Assembly: GCA_027405735.1 (NCBI GenBank)
Contig: JAPEHQ010000006.1
Span: 1,736,001-1,800,000, forward strand
Length of the DNA: 64,000 bases
Source: Mucor racemosus
Lineage: Eukaryota > Mucoromycota > Mucoromycetes > Mucorales > Mucoraceae
Direction: 5' to 3'
Positions 46,834 to 59,520 of this stretch are shown here, in pieces; position 1 is the first letter of the stretch; each line of letters starts with the position of its first letter. A model generated the notes under the pieces. It was not told the origin of the DNA and did no database searches. It saw only the letters and a list, made by a program, of their open reading frames with translations. The translations under genes and the position numbers were made by a program.

Positions 46834-48734
46834 TTAATGTCCTAATTTTTGTAAACTTTCGTCCATCCAGGTTTTCAAGATTGGCATTTCATTAATCATT
46901 TGGATAATTTCATTCTCTTGTACATTCAATTGAATCTTTCTTGTTCTATCTTCTTTACTTTTACCAAGAGTAATTATACTTGATGTTTCCAATAATGTAA
47001 GTAAATCTTTCAATTCTGTTCTTGATACTGCTGAAATTGCTGTAGATGTGTCTGAACATAATACACTATATTGTTCACGAAACTATAATCAAAGAGATTA
47101 GTTAAATGAAATAAAAAAAGAGAAATTATCATTACCTTGCCCATTACAAGTTGATCTTTCTTGTTGCTCTTTTTACATGTTCGAAGCATCACCAAAATTA
47201 CGCCCAAAACAATCTTTTGTTGCAAATTCAACTGTTTTAATTTCTGTGTCGTCGAACTTCCAAATACAACATTCAAGACCTTCATCACATGAACAACAGT
47301 TACTTTAGGTTCTTGTACTGCTGGCAGTGTTGCACCGTTTCCTCGTTGTTCACCCAATACAGTAGTACTCGCAGCAGCAGCAGCAGCAGCAGCATTTTTT
47401 TTCTTTTGTTCCATTTCTGCAAGTTCAATTGCTTGACGACAAACATCCAGAGCAGTTCTCAAATCGCCCATGGAGGCAGCTACCTTACGAGCACATAATT
47501 CAATAGCATTTGCTTGAATTAAAGGAGCTGGTGTACCATCAGTAGGTTTAGGAGGAGGAGCAAATGGGTCCTCGGGATCTTCAATTAAAGAAAATAAGCG
47601 ATCTCTAATAATGCTGGAAATTTCGGTTACTTGATAAGGATTGAAATTCATTAACTGAGGTTCGCAATTTTTGGCTCGAAGGCGAGGCAAGATACGATCT
47701 GTCAAATCAAGTGCATTAGCAATGCCAATAAGGACTAATCGAGAGGTAGGCAATGAAGCCCATTCGAAGATCTTATAAAGAACGTCTTGGTCTCTTGTAA
47801 TCAATGAATCAATTTCATCTAAAATAACGACACTATCATATGGTTATTAGTATCAGCACACATACATGCTGAAAAGAAAAATTAATATATTTTTTTTTCT
47901 TTCTTACTTGAGTTTATTCTTGTTGGAGTTGATCAATTCTTCAGCTTGTTTAACAACATCCTGTTGAATACTTGCAGCAGGGCTTAATTCTTCAATTAAT
48001 TTCTGGTAAATTTGTTTAGGTTCTCTTACGCTCATACAATTTACAACAACTGTTGAAACTCGATGAGAACGAAGGGCCATGATATCATCATCCATACGAC
48101 GCATAACTTCAGTGAGCATGGCGGTTTTTCCAGTACCTGGCATGCCAGAAATGTAGAGACAACCTGGCTTATTAGCCAAGACATGATTTTTCCAAAATGA
48201 GAGCATTTGTTCTCTTTCATCTCCACGACCGATAAGTCGAGAAGGAATTGCTGTGCGTCTAAAAACAGCTTTTGCTTTTTGATATAGTGTCTCTTCCTGT
48301 TTACATTTGTTGTTATTATTGTTGTTGCTTAATCCTTTTGATTTAAGATAAACATTTCTACCGTTTGGTGATTGCACTACAGAAAGAAAAAAAAAACGTA
48401 AATTGTGTGGTCTAAACTAATAGAAAGATGTAAAATTTACATTGTGCTAATTGAAGTTCTTTGGTAATATTTCTAACATTTTGAGGTGTTTCTGGTTTTG
48501 ATGTATTATTGTTTGTTTTTTGTTTTCTAGTAGGTGTAGAAGGTGGTGAAGGTAGATTCTCTAAATCGTCTGTGCTTCTTCTCTTGATGCCTGCAAATTT
48601 TTATTAAATTATATTGCATTTAATTATGGATTAAATGCAAACAACTTACCAGTTCTAGTTGGTGATTTTTGAAGTTGTTCTTTATTATCATTAATTGATG
48701 ATAATCTACTACTTGAGCGAGTACGTTGTAACAT
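46834..48734 (-). CDS. CDC6: Cdc6/Cdc18 replication-licensing AAA+ ATPase
   Basis: Five exons (48734-48650, 48590-48441, 48376-47908, 47832-47136, 47082-46834) give 549 residues. With ORC, Cdc6 loads the MCM helicase at origins in G1. Visible motifs: Walker A GMPGTGKT (156-163), Walker B VVILDEID (236-243), sensor 1 IGIANALDLTDR, sensor 2 GDLRTALDVCRQA, and a C-terminal winged-helix region (from about 400). The N-terminal ~80 residues are basic with several SP/TP sites (KSPT, PSPPSTPTRK, KPETPQN), the pattern of CDK phosphorylation sites that regulate Cdc6 turnover, next to a likely nuclear signal (KRRS). An Ala run from GCT repeats lies in the middle of exon 4. Orc1 is excluded by the length and absence of a BAH domain. 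A poly-Asn stretch sits before the AAA+ core. Confidence 0.93.
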
Positions 48735-50172
48735 TTTATAAAGTGTAACAAAGAAAATAAAGAAAAAAGATTTTTTTTATTCGGGTCTCCCTTATTTTTG
48801 TTGCTTTCTATATCTATAATATTAACGCGTTTATTATAAAACGAGCGCGTCACTCTATTATAGTGATTCGTACCGGGTAAAATATACAAATTGGCGTCTG
48901 CAGCATCCTACATTTCAATTGGAACAATAATCAAAAGCTGATTCTGATGTTGTTTATTCTTGATATGCAGATGAAAATTGGCTTTTGAGTTTATGGTTCA
49001 TACGCATATAGCATCCCTTAAAAGTATGAGAGAAAACAGCACAAATGCAGTGCAAGAACAAGCGGATTTAATCAACAAATAATTTTGCTTCTGCGTAGTT
49101 TCCATAAAAATACTGAGAAACCTATTACCATAGAAATCGCTAAAAAAAAAGTATTTATTAAAAAACTAAAATTAAATATGCAAACTTCATACTACTGAAA
49201 TTATATAAATTTGTTAAAATAGGGTTCTTATTACTTTCATTGCTTGAAATAATTCTTTAGGTGTAAATTGTCTGTATTTTTCACAATCAGGATTTTAGCG
49301 GACCGCGAAAATCTGCTGAAACAGTATCTATCAGAAATCATAATATACCAACTTCAAAGAATATATACACACGAAAAAAGTACACTGCTAACGCGAAATA
49401 CAATTAGATATGGCCTCACTAATATAGGATAGACTAATCTATTTTTTATTCTTGAAAAAGATTCGAAATAGCTATTTATACGATAGCTTTCCGAAACATT
49501 TACCTTCACCCCTGAGCAGCGCTTCACTTAAAATAAGCGTTTTTTATGAATTTGTGATTCGCTTTCGATCAAGGAGTAGCTTTATTTTGTTTTTTTCGAC
49601 TAGAGCAACACATTCAAAGCAACTGATTTAACTTTTATTAATAAATTACTCGTCATTTATTGAATAATTCGTTATAATGCATAAAACACATTGACTTTAA
49701 AGCTTCTTTTTACATCATTTCTGGCGTTTGTTTGAGCGCAAAATCCGTGGAAACCATTACTCACATCCCCTAGTTGCTTACTGATACATTATCTCGATTT
49801 TTTTTTGTCGATGAAAATCTATCCATTTTGAGCCTTCAAACCCTTGCTACTACTCATGAAAATTGACAAAATTCAGAAAATCGTATTTTTGAACGCGAAA
49901 ATGCCATTTTTCAATAATGTATTTATAAGCTCAAAGTGACCCAAATTCCTCAGTCTTTCACATGAAAACGTTTATTTGAACTTTGTGTTACCCAAAAATG
50001 GAGCTATGCCAGAAAATTCGATATTTCTTGTATCTTAATTTCAGAGACATTTTTGGTGAAGATGTTTATTCAAATCTAACCATCAGATGGAGACTTTAAT
50101 TCTGTACAAATAACTTTTAATAAGGCATGTATGCTTTATATACGGTTTGTTGAGAAATTAACGAAACTAGGT
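48735..50172. other. Intergenic region upstream of CDC6
   Basis: Contains an ACGCGT at 48825, the MCB-box consensus of G1/S genes, about 90 bases upstream of the CDC6 ATG; also GAGCGCG just beyond. The remainder is AT-rich with no gene recognised. Confidence 0.5.
48825..48830. promoter_or_regulatory. MCB-like box upstream of CDC6
   Basis: ACGCGT is the MBF (Mbp1-Swi6) site that drives G1/S genes such as CDC6/cdc18 in yeasts. One copy is seen, which could be chance. Confidence 0.4.
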
Positions 50173-50190
50173 AAAAAAAAAATTAAAATT

Positions 50191-51358
50191 TTTTTTTTTT
50201 TTAGGGATAAAACTATTTTATTGAAATAATTAAATCATTATTTAAAGTCCTACTACTGTAAACCGATGGGGAGGGAGTGGTAAGACTGGGTAAATAGTGC
50301 ATGTTCTAAGATTCTAAATGTAAATTCTCTTCATTGTTGAGTTTAGTGAGGTTCTTGTGAATGGTGGAGAGGACAGCAAGGGGAACAAAAGGGATATCAG
50401 CAAATATGAAACGGTAGTGGGCAATCCAAATGGCCTGTATAATACATGCAAATACTTGGTATATTGATAAAGATTGGAAAGGAACTGTGGTGGTACGTTG
50501 GATGGTGGAATCAAGTTTAAGGATAGCAGAGAGGTGGAGAAAGTTGAAGTGAGCGTAATTGGGATCGACATATGTGCAAATAGCAGTTGTCCATATTGGG
50601 AGTTTCTTTGGACAAGCAAACATGAAATGTTGGTTGGTTTCTTTATGTGTTGCAGTTCTGCGATTACGTCGACGAGGACAGAGGGGACAATAAGGATCGA
50701 AAGTGTCCGGCATGAGTTCATGTAATCGTTCGCGTGTTGTAATTTTACGGTGGAGGAATCTATACCAAGTATTGCGTGCATTCAACGGGATTCGGATACG
50801 CCAAAACTGTTGCCATTTTGCTGGGGATAAGACTGTTGAGGGAGGTGGTTTAGCGGGGGAAGGGAGTGATTTGAACCCTGAGGTGGTGGGAGGAGAGACT
50901 ATGAAAGAGAAATTTTCTGTATTGAATTGGTTAGAGATTTTAGATAATAAAAAGGAAGATAGTGCGTTGATGTTATTATTGTAGCTGTTGAGAGTTGGAA
51001 TTGTTCTGGGGATTTGAGTAACAAAGTGGTGGAGGACAAACTTGTGTAGAGTGAGTTGGTTATTTTGTATTAGTAGCAAGACTTTTTTACTGGTGTGGCG
51101 ATGAGGGAGCTGTGTTAAGTCTTGGTGATATTCAAAGGATAGTGTGTCGTTGTTGAAGAAAAAAATGTCTGATCCGCGAGGCTGGCGGATGTTGGGAATA
51201 TGTTGCTGAATAGTCGAGGAAGTGATATAATGTTCATAGTTAGGATGATGAGGGAGAACTTGAGGAAGAAAGAGGTGTATTAGAGGAAGCTGAAGACAAG
51301 TTGTGATGTCTGTAGAACAGTATTGCATAGGATTGGTGATATGGTCCGCAGCGCGGAG
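50191..51358 (-). mobile_element. 5'-truncated LINE (non-LTR retrotransposon) with 18-bp target duplication
   Basis: Identical 18-bp copies of AAAAAAAAAATTAAAATT flank the element at 50173-50190 and 51359-51376. On the minus strand it ends with a short poly(A) tail (plus-strand T run from 50191), preceded by AATAAA (50217-50222 on the plus strand). The 5' end is cut inside the coding region. These features are the signature of target-primed reverse transcription with incomplete cDNA synthesis. Confidence 0.9.
50306..51358 (-). pseudogene. C-terminal fragment of LINE ORF2 with reverse-transcriptase zinc-binding domain
   Basis: About 350 residues in one open frame (the frame enters from the 5' flank up to 51409). 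The recognisable part is the zf-RVT domain found at the C-terminus of many LINE ORF2 proteins: KWQQFWRIRIPLNARNTWYR, LHELMPDTFDPYCPLCPRR and HFMFACPKKLPIW. The Cys/His set CPLC...H...C is intact. The endonuclease and reverse-transcriptase domains are absent, so it cannot move by itself. The lack of stops suggests a recent insertion. Confidence 0.85.
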
Positions 51359-51376
51359 AAAAAAAAAATTAAAATT

Positions 51377-51781
51377 GTCAATTTTGATCAAAAACAGAAC
51401 ATCCAACAAAGCGGGATTTAAATAAAAACTACAACAACACTACCACCACCACAGTCAGTATACAAAATCACTTGTAAAAGCTTAAAATCAGTGTTAATTG
51501 TCCTCCCCCCCTCCCCCCATTGTCCTCCTATCTATAAATTGTGGGTGCTACATTTATTCTGTAAGCATAAATCATGAAGCAGATGCAGTATTTCGAGCTT
51601 TCTTGTTCGATTTGACGTTATTTTCGTCTTGCAATGATTTGATAGCACAAATATTCTGCAATAAATTCTTAGAGATCTGCAAGATCTACAAACTAAAATA
51701 TCACGGAATCAAATAGAGAGTCTAGATTACAGATGTGAATTGAATGTCTAAGAGTTTCGATTTTTTATTTTAGTAAAATGA
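51377..51781. other. Region between LINE and MSP1 3' end
   Basis: No gene. Holds an ACAACAACACTACCACCACC stretch (about 51430) and a CCTCCCCCCCTCCCCCC tract (51502-51518). Confidence 0.45.
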
Positions 51782-53218
51782 TTAATCAAGATTTTCTTGT
51801 TGAGGAGTTTCATCAGAAATGTAGCTGTAAGATTTCTCATTTGTTGCCTCAAAAGAGTAAAAATCTGCTACAGTCAATGGACGAGTATTGATTTTCTATT
51901 TAAACAAATTAACAGCAATCCTGCAAGATAAGCAAATATAAAACTTACAGAAGTATCCAAATCAATCAAATCTTGGGAAGCATCTTCACTTGTAGCTGCA
52001 GGTCTAACAGATCTAACAAATTCACGGATAGGTATCATGGCAGCGTTACGACAAAGTTCCTTCAAATCACTTCCAGATAAACCTGCTGTTCTTTGGACTA
52101 ATTCAGTCATATTAAAATCTGATGCTAGTTCAATATTTCTTAAAAGCTATGATTTTTTTTTTTTTAGTGTTAATATATTTGGTTTACAAATCGTTAAAAA
52201 GAAACTTACAAGCTCAAGAATACTCTTTCTCTGTGATTCACTAGGCAATCTAACCGAAAATCTCTTTGGCATTCTTCTAAGAATAGCTGAATCAATATCA
52301 TTGGGACGATTGGTAGCACCCAAAATAACGATACGACTATCTTCACCTGTAGTTAAACCATCCCACAAACTCATGAATTCGGCCTTCATCATACCTGTAG
52401 TTTCATGATCTGTACTTCTACGTTCACGCAAAAATGAATCAATTTCATCAATAAAAACAATAGATGGTTGTAATTTTCTAGCAAGAGTAAAAACTGCAGA
52501 TACAAGTTTGTTGGATTCACCATAATATTTATCTGTCAAAGTTGATACATGAATGTTGATAAATGTTGCACCACTCTCTTTAGCTAAGGCTTTGGCCAAC
52601 ATGGTTTTGCCACAACCAGGAGGACCATATAATAAAACACCTCTAGGAGCACCTAACAATCCTGATGCAGAGGTAAATAATTCAGGATAACAAAGTGGAT
52701 AGATAACGCTTTCACGAAGATCTTGAATAATATGGTCTAATCCACCAATTTCTAAAGATTTCAAACAATATTTAATATTCATCGCTATAATTTAATCATC
52801 CTCATCGACAACATACGCTTAAAATTGACGTTGATTTCATCGGCATGGATAACTTCTGCTGCGATGATTTGTTCATATTCTGTTAATTTTAAATCCTTGG
52901 CCTGCAAAATAGAAAAAAAAAATTAGTAATTGTAAATATAAACATAAGATATTGACTGATAATATACTCCTAATTTTCCAAGCACACGATTACTCTTGGC
53001 TTTAGCTTCCTGACGCTTAGCTTTGGTAGGATCAAGGGAACCAACTACAAATTTGAAAGCAAAGTAAAAGGCAACTTGAGAAAGCGCAAATACAGCAACT
53101 AAATTTATATAAAAAAAACAGGTCAATACATCTAAATTGTTGATATTTTTTTCTAAATGATTTTACCATCAGCTGCATATTTTTTAGTTTCTGGACGCTG
53201 TAACCAAGATTTGAACAT
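51782..53218 (-). CDS. MSP1: Msp1/ATAD1 outer-mitochondrial-membrane AAA ATPase
   Basis: Six exons (53218-53167, 53098-52968, 52901-52817, 52751-52210, 52146-51949, 51895-51782) give 373 residues, close to yeast Msp1 (about 362). Extracts mislocalised tail-anchored proteins from the mitochondrial outer membrane and peroxisomes. An N-terminal transmembrane helix (about 18-37, [20 protein letters not shown]) is followed by a linker and one AAA domain: IGGLD (91-95), Walker A GPPGCGKT (132-139), pore loop with KYYGE (164-168), Walker B IVFIDEID (187-194), sensor ATNRPNDID and arginine fingers ILRRMPKRF. The fourth-exon acceptor was placed at TTTAG|AAATTGG, because it restores VNFKQIGGLD; an earlier AG would give a 34-nt intron and insert extra residues. 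Membership is very secure. Confidence 0.94.
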
Positions 53219-53799
53219 ACTGGAGACAATGAAAAAAAGTTAGAAAAATAAATAAAAGAAAAGCTGGGGAAAGCCATCCGTTTTGCGGCAGGGAAATAAA
53301 ATATTATACAATCGTAAATCTTTCACGTGTGGGAAGAATAAATGATATGGTTGGTACACTTGTGCTCTTGCCGCTGTGCTGTGCTGTGCCTACTAAAGTG
53401 ACTCCTTTAGTGATAGAAAAAGACGCTTTCAATTCGATCTTTATAAAGTGCTTCAACTTTACGTAATGGTTTTTATTGTTTATTAGAACAAAAAGAATTG
53501 TATATTCGTTAATAGATGCAGTTTTGTATAACCAATAAATGTCATAGATAGTAAGTCTGTAAATAATGTTGACTCTAGAACAAGAATCGAAGCAGTTCAT
53601 CAGTTCTCCAACTGCTTTCAAAGAAGAGGCATATTGTTTTGACAATCATCGACGTTTCTGGTTTTGCTAGCAAAATCCGACATATATTATAATATTCAAA
53701 TTTGGTTGTTGTTCAGATACATCTTGAATTATCATATTATTATCGCTTTGCTTTGCTCTAATTTTGGCATTTTGTTATTTTGATGTGCTATTCCCTATG
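53219..53799. other. Promoter side of MSP1
   Basis: No gene recognised. The 113-residue frame at 53304-53645 has no family resemblance. Confidence 0.4.
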
Positions 53800-54700
53800 A
53801 GCTAGAATAATCCTTTAAATGCCTGAATTTTGGATTTTCACAGCTAAAAAGTAGACCTTTTGAGCCTATATATCTCTGCAAAACAATAAGTTATACTAAC
53901 AACCTTTAATAATGAAATTTATTTGTTTCAAAGCACTCTATAACATATTCAAGTATAAAAAAATTCTGAGCACTTTTATTTTTTTCATTTTTTTTTTGAC
54001 ATTTTTGTAGTAGATTTCAAAATATTCGTTATATTGAGCAGCATTGTTTTTTGCATTCATGTCATCAAGCTCGTTGAGCTCTCTCGGACCCAATTTAGGT
54101 TTTCCCAAAATATTAATTTTTCGTAGAGATATCCTCAGAAATGTGTAACAAGACATACCTTCGTTTCTAGCTTAAATTTTTCCCTTGTATACCCTCATCC
54201 CAAATTCTGAATTTGAAAAAAAAAATTGACAAAATTCTTGCTTTCTCTACGTAAAATGTAACTAGAAAGTTCAGTAATGGCTAGATCAATAGATAATTTT
54301 GTTTCCCATCATCTCGATTACTAATCTTTATAACATGTCTATAAAAAGTGATGTGTATCTTCAAAAAATCACCAAAATTTCAATCGTATTTTACACAAAA
54401 TTTAACGTGAAACATTTGTTCAAATATTGTACGAGTAGATGAAGAATTCAAAATTGTACAAAAAACATTTATTACGCTAGTTTAGCTTACTTTGCAATTC
54501 ATGATTTATAAAAGAAACTTGTTCTTTTAATCATTTTTGGATCATTTTTTACAACAAATCAAATTTTGAACTCAGTTAGAAAAGACTGTAGGCTGTACTG
54601 TAAATTACTATTTTGATTTCCTCTATTAAAAGCCAATAATTTTCGTTGGAACAAAAAATACAGAACAGCTTACAATTGTATCTATCTTATGAATACAAAA
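53800..54700 (-). repeat. R1 repeat, copy e (reversed, 3'-truncated)
   Basis: Matches the other R1 copies in reverse orientation (AGCTCTCTCGGACCCAATTTAG, ATTTTTCGTAGAGATATCC). Its head end (54700) is directly next to the MITE at 54710. Confidence 0.75.
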
Positions 54701-54709
54701 AACTAAATA

Positions 54710-55205
54710 CAGTCGTGATTCGATTTAGTGGAATCGTTGGGAGGGAGAAAAGTGTCCACTAAATCGAATTTTCCACTAAATCAAATAAATCATTTTCCGT
54801 AATATTGGATCAAAAAATGAGAATAAAAAGGCGTTACTAGTTTATAGTATTAAATAATATTGTTAATAAAGGCTTTTCATATTCGAGCAACTGAATTAAA
54901 CAGTGGATAATAAGAAATTTATTAAAAAACTGAGGTAAATTAGGCACGTGATTTGGTTATTCTTCATATTTCTTCTAATTTCATGGCTACCAGATCAAGC
55001 TATTACCGGCTAAATACAGTTTTATCCAATAGTGTTTATATTTTACTAATATAGTGGACTGGTAGAAAAGAAATTGTCCACTATCCACTGAATCGATTCA
55101 GTGGATTTAGGCAGTAAAATTATGAAAAAAAAAACGGGAGATTTCAAACTGTCCATTAAATCGAAAATCCGTTATTCATGAGTCCACTAAATCGAATCAT
55201 GACTG
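54710..55205. mobile_element. pogo/Tc1-type MITE
   Basis: 496 bp with 23-bp terminal inverted repeats differing at one base (core CAGTCRTGATTCGATTTAGT) and TA duplications at 54708-54709 and 55206-55207. Inside are further copies of CCACTAAATCGAA and the palindrome CCACTGAATCGATTCAGTGG (55075-55094). It has no coding capacity, so it would depend on a transposase elsewhere. Confidence 0.88.
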
Positions 55206-55211
55206 TACCAA

Positions 55212-55235
55212 TACTAACCCTAGCCCTAACCCTAA
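55212..55235. repeat. Short interstitial telomere-like tract
   Basis: CTAACCCTAGCCCTAACCCT plus AA, about four CCCTAA-type units (one variant), beginning 5 bases after the MITE's TA duplication. Confidence 0.55.
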
Positions 55236-57235
55236 TATTAATACTAACAGTAGTACTTTATTCACTGCAACTAATTTTCATTGAACACACAGGTAATACG
55301 CATGGTAAAACTAACATATTAAATATTTTCGTTGAACAGTCTATACAATAAATCACCAAAAAACAACAAATACACAACAGACAAGTATATTTTAAATTAA
55401 ATACACTTCAAATAAAACTCGACCTGACTTGAACAATTGCAATGGCATGATTAGTGGTGGTCTAAAAGCAGATGTGATGGTTTGATGGATATTACTGAAG
55501 ATGATGAGAATATCTACGATGAGCAAGGTATTTTTGATCTAGGAATTAAAAGGATGCATTTTACATTTTTAATTTTCTGATATCAATACTTATACTAGAT
55601 GTTGAATATTCAAATGCAAAAGTTTATTCGATGGATACAGTAGCAGCAATAATCCTGAGATTTCAGATTCATTAGCATCTGCAATTAAATTTGTCAAACT
55701 CGCAAAAGTAAATTGCGTTTCAAGGCAAGTTGAAAGAGATATATACTAAATTTGATTTTATCCATCCACGAGGTAAAGTAATACTGTATGTATGCTGAAA
55801 GATAAAATTTGGTTCTCATCTTATGTATTATAATATGCTTGAAATATACCCTAATTTTATGGATTTCGTAGATAAAATAAGTGTCAAGATACAACATCCC
55901 TAAAATTATTGATTTTGCATATATTTCTATGGCTGAATTCCCTTCTGAATGGCGAATGGGTAATGCGTGTTTAGGTCTTACCACACTTATGTTTTGAATT
56001 TTGATAAATTACTTAAATGATGTGATGCTGCATACATTATTAACATTCTACATCACGTTATTATAAAGATTAAGCACATTTCTCATTCTGGTATATATAG
56101 AACATATACTTTAATATATATTTTTGGCAAACATTTGAATAATATCTACTACTACATTTTATAGTAAGAAATAACGCAGTATAATAAAATAATATAACGT
56201 TAATCGATTAGGAAGAGATGTCGAATAAAAAAACTCTCAACGCCAAGCTGTTAAATCCATATGGTTGGTATATAACTTAATAAACCTACAGCAGCTTTCT
56301 TTTTCGACTTGAATTATCATAAAAAATAAGCTAAAATAGAGCAATCTTGATATATAGGTATATAGCTATTTTAATATACAGTAGTTGTAGAAAGTTCTGG
56401 TTTTGTGAAATACGTTCCAGTGAAGTTGAAATTTGTTTAAATTACTTATAATCGAAATGAGTGGATCCTGTACTAAAAGTAAAATTATATTTGCAAGCCT
56501 GATTGAACATTGTTTTTAAGCATATTTTGTTAATATGTGTTGGTATTTCCCTTTATTATCTCATCTCAATATATTTTGCTTCATGCAATAATAGTTTTAT
56601 TTAAATAGTAATTAAAACATGCTTCCATTATCAGATATTCAATTTGCAATGCATTCTAAAAGCAAACAACTGTGACATTATTGTTATTGATATCTTGATA
56701 TATAAAATGTAGAAATGTAGCTTATTAGCTTATTCTTATGCTTTTGTATTTTTTAGTATATCCTCCCGCTCATGCTTTGAATTCATGCTTTTAAACCCAC
56801 ATTCAAATGTATATAAAACATTATACTACAAGTACATCATTTTTATGGTATTCCACAACATATACTGTATATATACATAAAATCTTGTTGTAGTTCTCAA
56901 GACAGGGGGGATTTCAATAATCGGCTTGATATTTATTACAAATTTGGCTTTACTACTAAAAATTTTCAGCATTGATGCTTTTGAAAGCTTAGAAAATAGT
57001 ATATATATGAATGTCAAATACTTGAATAATCAAAAATAATATATATTTGCAGTCCACAGCAAATCTATCTTGTACTGATACAGTAGGCTTATCACAGAAG
57101 TATTTTCTATATAATAGCTAATAATATTAAGTTAAAATAAAATTTATTTTATTTATTACTTATCTCATTAATCACTTTCTAGAAAAAACCTAGATAGTCT
57201 GCATGTGGATCTATATTAAACCATGCCCTTTCACT
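55236..57235. other. AT-rich stretch without recognised features
   Basis: No gene recognised; the frame at 55694-55984 has no known motif. Confidence 0.4.
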
Positions 57236-59520
57236 ACGGCCGACCTGTGCTGCGCAAGATAATTTCTTTGTTCCCTGGCGGTGGGCTGCACACTATAGTC
57301 TGATGAGTTGCTGCGCCCACTGAATAATGGCTAAAAAAATAACAAGATGCGCATGGGTACAACAAAAGAAACTGCACACGAGCACAACAAAAAGCCTGTA
57401 TGTGCAGAATTATAGATTTTGTCCGTGTGCATGACATTAATCCCATGATAGTAGAATTGCCCATAAGCATAATAATAAACTCTGACCATGAGCATAATGA
57501 GCTGACCGTATGGGCACAAATTGGTTTACACATGAGCATTTTACCGTTCTCAAAATTCCATTGCATTTTTTACTGAAATGGGGTTTTAAATTACAACATT
57601 TGCTTTCATTAATATACATTATGGACAATGCAATTCAATACATTGTTCTTGTACAGATCAATGCATGTAAATGCCAACATATTTACGATTATTATCATTT
57701 GTAAATATGTCTAATACTGCAGCTATAATGTTCACAGCAACAACAATTGTTTTTGCTCGAGCACTAGACTTAAATAACACTTACTGCTTAAATTTATATG
57801 CAAGTCAAATCTAAGATTATAGATGTTACGATGTTACTTTATTACGCATAAATTTTAAACAAATTAACCTTCTTTAAACTTCCTATTTTAATTTATAATT
57901 CTCAGCTATAAAAACATTTGTTTTCAAGTATAACGACGATCATAACTATGGTTATTAGGCAAGACATTAGATTATCTTTTTTTTTTGTTTCTATATCATT
58001 TGAAATTTTATCACTTTTCTGGAACATTTCGTGGGTTTATAGCCAGTTCTAGCTTTTTATTGAGTAGATATAAATATTATTGTCTTCGATTTGATCTGGT
58101 AATCAAGAAATACGTCCAGAAATACAGTAGTAAATAATGATGTTTGATCTTAGAACGCGCTTAAACAAAAATATCAGTCTCTAATTAATGAATGCTACCT
58201 ATATTATTAGAAACATTAGTCCCTTATTATGTTAGCATGCGTATTCAGATAAAAGAAAAGAATACCAGCTTGATAGTCTGATATGTCTTATCAAACGGTG
58301 AATAATATCATCTTTGGAATATGGAAACTAAAAGAGAGAAACCACACACGTAGAAAAGGGTTTTCAAGGCTTTACATTATTTAACGCAATTAAAATCCTG
58401 CTAAATTGCACATTTCAGCCAATGTAAAAGCAGCATTACAGCGCATCAACCCATAAACTAAACAAAATAGGCAATATCTGTTATTATGTTATTATAGAAA
58501 CATGGATTTTCTCGCAGAAAAACCGGCTATCATATCATAAATTTATTAAAAATTGCAAAAGCGAGCCCGTAGAGCAGCGCCGTAACTGAGCATAGCAAGA
58601 TTGAAAGGCTAAATCTTTTATACTATGGTATATATCTAAGTTTTAAATAAAACAGCAGGTTTTTTTAAACTTTTCTTTTATTTAACCACGTACGGTCTGA
58701 AAATTCAGACTTTGTCGCGGACATTTTCGGGGACTTATTTTATCCTTACCAACACACATGATTTTCATCAAAAAAAAGAAAAATCAAATTTTGATACCAA
58801 AATCAACGTTTAAATATACTACATTATGAGAGAAAATTGTAGCCATGACTAATACACATTTTATGAAAGCTTAACATTAAATGTTAAGTAATAAAAATTA
58901 GCATTTTTGGCCCAAAAACGGTTTTTTGATTAAAGGATTTTCATGTAATATTTTGTAATAAAAATGTTTATTATTTTTTATTGAGCAAATAGAGCGCTAA
59001 ATTCTGCATATGTGTATACTTTTTGTTTTTATAATTGGTAGTATAATTAACTCTAGGTTTGCAAAACCAGAAAAAAAAATTTAAAAAATGTCAAAATTGA
59101 TGATCTGGACAAGAATAATTTTCAAAATTAATATTCCGCTTATAAGCCTTGTAAGTCTTAAAAATAAGAGGTTTTATAATACTTGAGAGCTTTTTCAAGA
59201 ATTAATGATGCTGTACCCACTTGATTCAAGCTTTTTACCGTAAATCTTTTACATGTTAATATGGTGTGGTAATTCATTTGATGATAATATAGTCTTAATT
59301 TATAGTTCTTGCACTACAAGAGATGTTTTACATTAAAGTTCTGTCTTACCTCTATAATATCATAAACATAAATGTGGCCATCACAGGAATTTATTGGCGC
59401 CTTTTTATTATCCTCTTTGTTGTCCCAAGTCAATTTATTCAATGCTTCATTACTAGAACCAACTTAGGCACTTGCAAATGTTTTCTCGGTATTTGCATTC
59501 AAGTTCCATAAATTAAATTG
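57236..59520 (-). repeat. R2 mosaic repeat, copy at 57 kb
   Basis: Order: GCACA module (57236-57560), CTCGAGCA-containing module (57570-57970), then a 1.3-kb segment (57975-59250) and a distal part (59260-59520). The first two correspond to 26853-27570; the rest corresponds to 63115-64000 and, reversed, to 18780-20545. It lacks the solo LTRs found in those copies, so it shows the empty sites. Confidence 0.75.

Noticed and set aside
50314..50781. 155-residue minus-strand frame overlapping the LINE
   Set aside because: Out-of-frame shadow of the LINE ORF2 fragment, which carries the recognisable zinc-binding domain.
52755..52800. MSP1 exon beginning with the frame [14 protein letters not shown]
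   Set aside because: Would need a 34-nt intron and adds residues absent from the family; the acceptor at 52752 gives the conserved VNFKQIGGLD.
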